In this document: positions 13,148 to 13,732 of the stretch, one piece after another
How the letters are laid out: the number at the start of each line of letters is the position of its first letter
How positions within the stretch are numbered: the first letter of the stretch is position 1
Source of the DNA: Vulcanimicrobiota bacterium
GTDB taxonomy: Bacteria > Vulcanimicrobiota > Vulcanimicrobiia > Vulcanimicrobiales > Vulcanimicrobiaceae
Reading direction: 5' to 3'
Assembly: GCA_003167055.1 (NCBI GenBank)
Contig: PMUE01000301.1
Location: 1 to 13,732 of the forward strand
Length of the DNA: 13,732 nucleotides
Notes under the pieces: model-generated
What the model saw: only the letters and a program-made list of their open reading frames with translations
Database searches by the model: none
Told to the model about the DNA's origin: nothing
Made by a program: the position numbers and the translations under genes

Positions 13148-13732
13148 CGGCGGCGGCAACGACCGCTTTGTAGAGATCGATCCGCGAGTACACCCCGAAG
13201 CTGCTGCCGTTATCGAGGAATCCGCCGCCGGGGCCCTCAGTGGCGGTGAGAATCTTGTCGGCTTGCGCGAGCGACGTGATCTTCGGAAAGGCGGCCATCA
13301 ACAGATAGCCGGCCTCGCGTGCGGTTGCGAAGACGTCTTCGGTTTTGCCGGCGAACTCGGGGTGGACGACGGGCAGGCCGTAGGTCTGCGTCGACTCGTA
13401 AAACGCTTGGTTCTTCGCGGCGTCGGCAAAGCGGCCCGTATCGCTGGAACAGGTCGCGCCGGGTTGCGCGCATGCGCCGTCGAGCGTTCGCTGCAAGTCG
13501 GCGCGCGCCGTGTTCGTCGCACGGAAATCGCTGTCGCGAGAAAGCAGATGCCCGAGAACGTAGAGCGCGATCGTGCGTCCCAATCTCACATCCATGGCGT
13601 AATGCGCACCAACAATAATGCGATCGTTGCCGTATTCCGCGGCACGCGTGACCATCTGCGAATAGCGTTGCGGTACAAAGATGCCGAGCAGTACGGATTC
13701 GGTGTAGCCGTACGTCGTGTGGCCGCTCGGGA
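13134..13732 (-). CDS. PAP2 / class A acid phosphatase-like protein (5' truncated by window)
   Basis: The C-terminal part of a vanadium-haloperoxidase-type (PAP2) phosphatase; members remove phosphate from lipids or small phosphomonoesters, usually outside the cytoplasm. The frame is open to the window edge, so the N-terminus is outside. Motif 2 is PSGHTTYGYTES at the very edge (13719-13730). Motif 3 is NDRIIVGAHYAMDVRLGR, matching SRxxxxxHxxxD except that Asp replaces the Ser before Arg; the catalytic His codon is 13602-13604. The spacing VPQRYSQMVTRAAEYG between the motifs resembles that of class A nonspecific acid phosphatases. After motif 3 there is a long tail of about 130 residues with two cysteines (GACAQPGATC) that I cannot assign. 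An ATG at 13655 is internal and not the true start. The 3' end overlaps the DUF4386 gene tail-to-tail. Confidence 0.9.
   Translation of the reverse strand, partial: PSGHTTYGYTESVLLGIFVPQRYSQMVTRAAEYGNDRIIVGAHYAMDVRLGRTIALYVLGHLLSRDSDFRATNTARADLQRTLDGACAQPGATCSSDTGRFADAAKNQAFYESTQTYGLPVVHPEFAGKTEDVFATAREAGYLLMAAFPKITSLAQADKILTATEGPGGGFLDNGSSFGVYSRIDLYKAVVAAAATSS

Noticed and set aside
1..13732. CRISPR arrays, tRNA/rRNA genes, insertion sequences or phage genes
   Set aside because: No regular direct repeats with spacers, no tRNA-like cloverleaf, and no transposase, integrase or phage motif was seen on either strand.

Overview
This is a GC-rich bacterial chromosome segment with densely packed genes, short gaps and many start/stop overlaps. 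Nothing in it is phage, plasmid or CRISPR, and there are no rRNA or tRNA genes. The gene mix (arginine biosynthesis, a respiratory glycerol pathway, DUF6496, DUF4386, an M1 peptidase with HEAT repeats) would fit a soil or environmental phylum such as Eremiobacterota, Acidobacteriota or Chloroflexota. I cannot assign it from the sequence alone.

Layout. (1) 1-3174: end of argC, then argJ and argD, all on + with overlapping ends: three arginine-biosynthesis genes, with no argB between J and D. (2) 3175-3295: a structured non-coding leader holding a terminator-like hairpin, three degenerate repeats and a long hairpin, just before an orphan histidine phosphotransfer (HPt) gene (to 3649). (3) 3673-6452: four genes for exported or membrane-anchored proteins without assigned function; one is a DUF4097-like beta-solenoid. 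Two start divergently around a palindrome that contains both ribosome-binding sites. (4) 6391-9242, minus strand: a GNAT acetyltransferase followed by an exported M1-type aminopeptidase. The peptidase has lost several catalytic residues and carries an in-frame stop inside its HEAT-repeat tail. (5) 9285-13147, + strand: a small Lys-rich DUF6496 protein, glycerol kinase (glpK), glycerol-3-phosphate dehydrogenase (glpD) and a DUF4386 membrane protein, closely spaced and probably one transcript. (6) 13134 to the right edge, minus strand: 3' part of a class A acid phosphatase-like PAP2 protein.

How the genes work together. ArgC, ArgJ and ArgD handle the acetylated middle of arginine synthesis. ArgJ recycles the acetyl group, so no separate ArgA or ArgE is needed for the cycle. 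GlpK and GlpD convert glycerol to dihydroxyacetone phosphate and pass electrons to the quinone pool. The middle block appears to work outside the cytoplasm, but its role is not evident.

Most notable observations: the M1 protein looks like a pseudoenzyme or decaying gene (HExxQ, GGMED, Tyr-to-His, nonsense codon). A hairpin lies exactly between a Shine-Dalgarno sequence and the glpK start. The symmetric SD-containing palindrome and the structured HPt leader are candidate regulatory elements. I found no clear-cut new multi-gene system.
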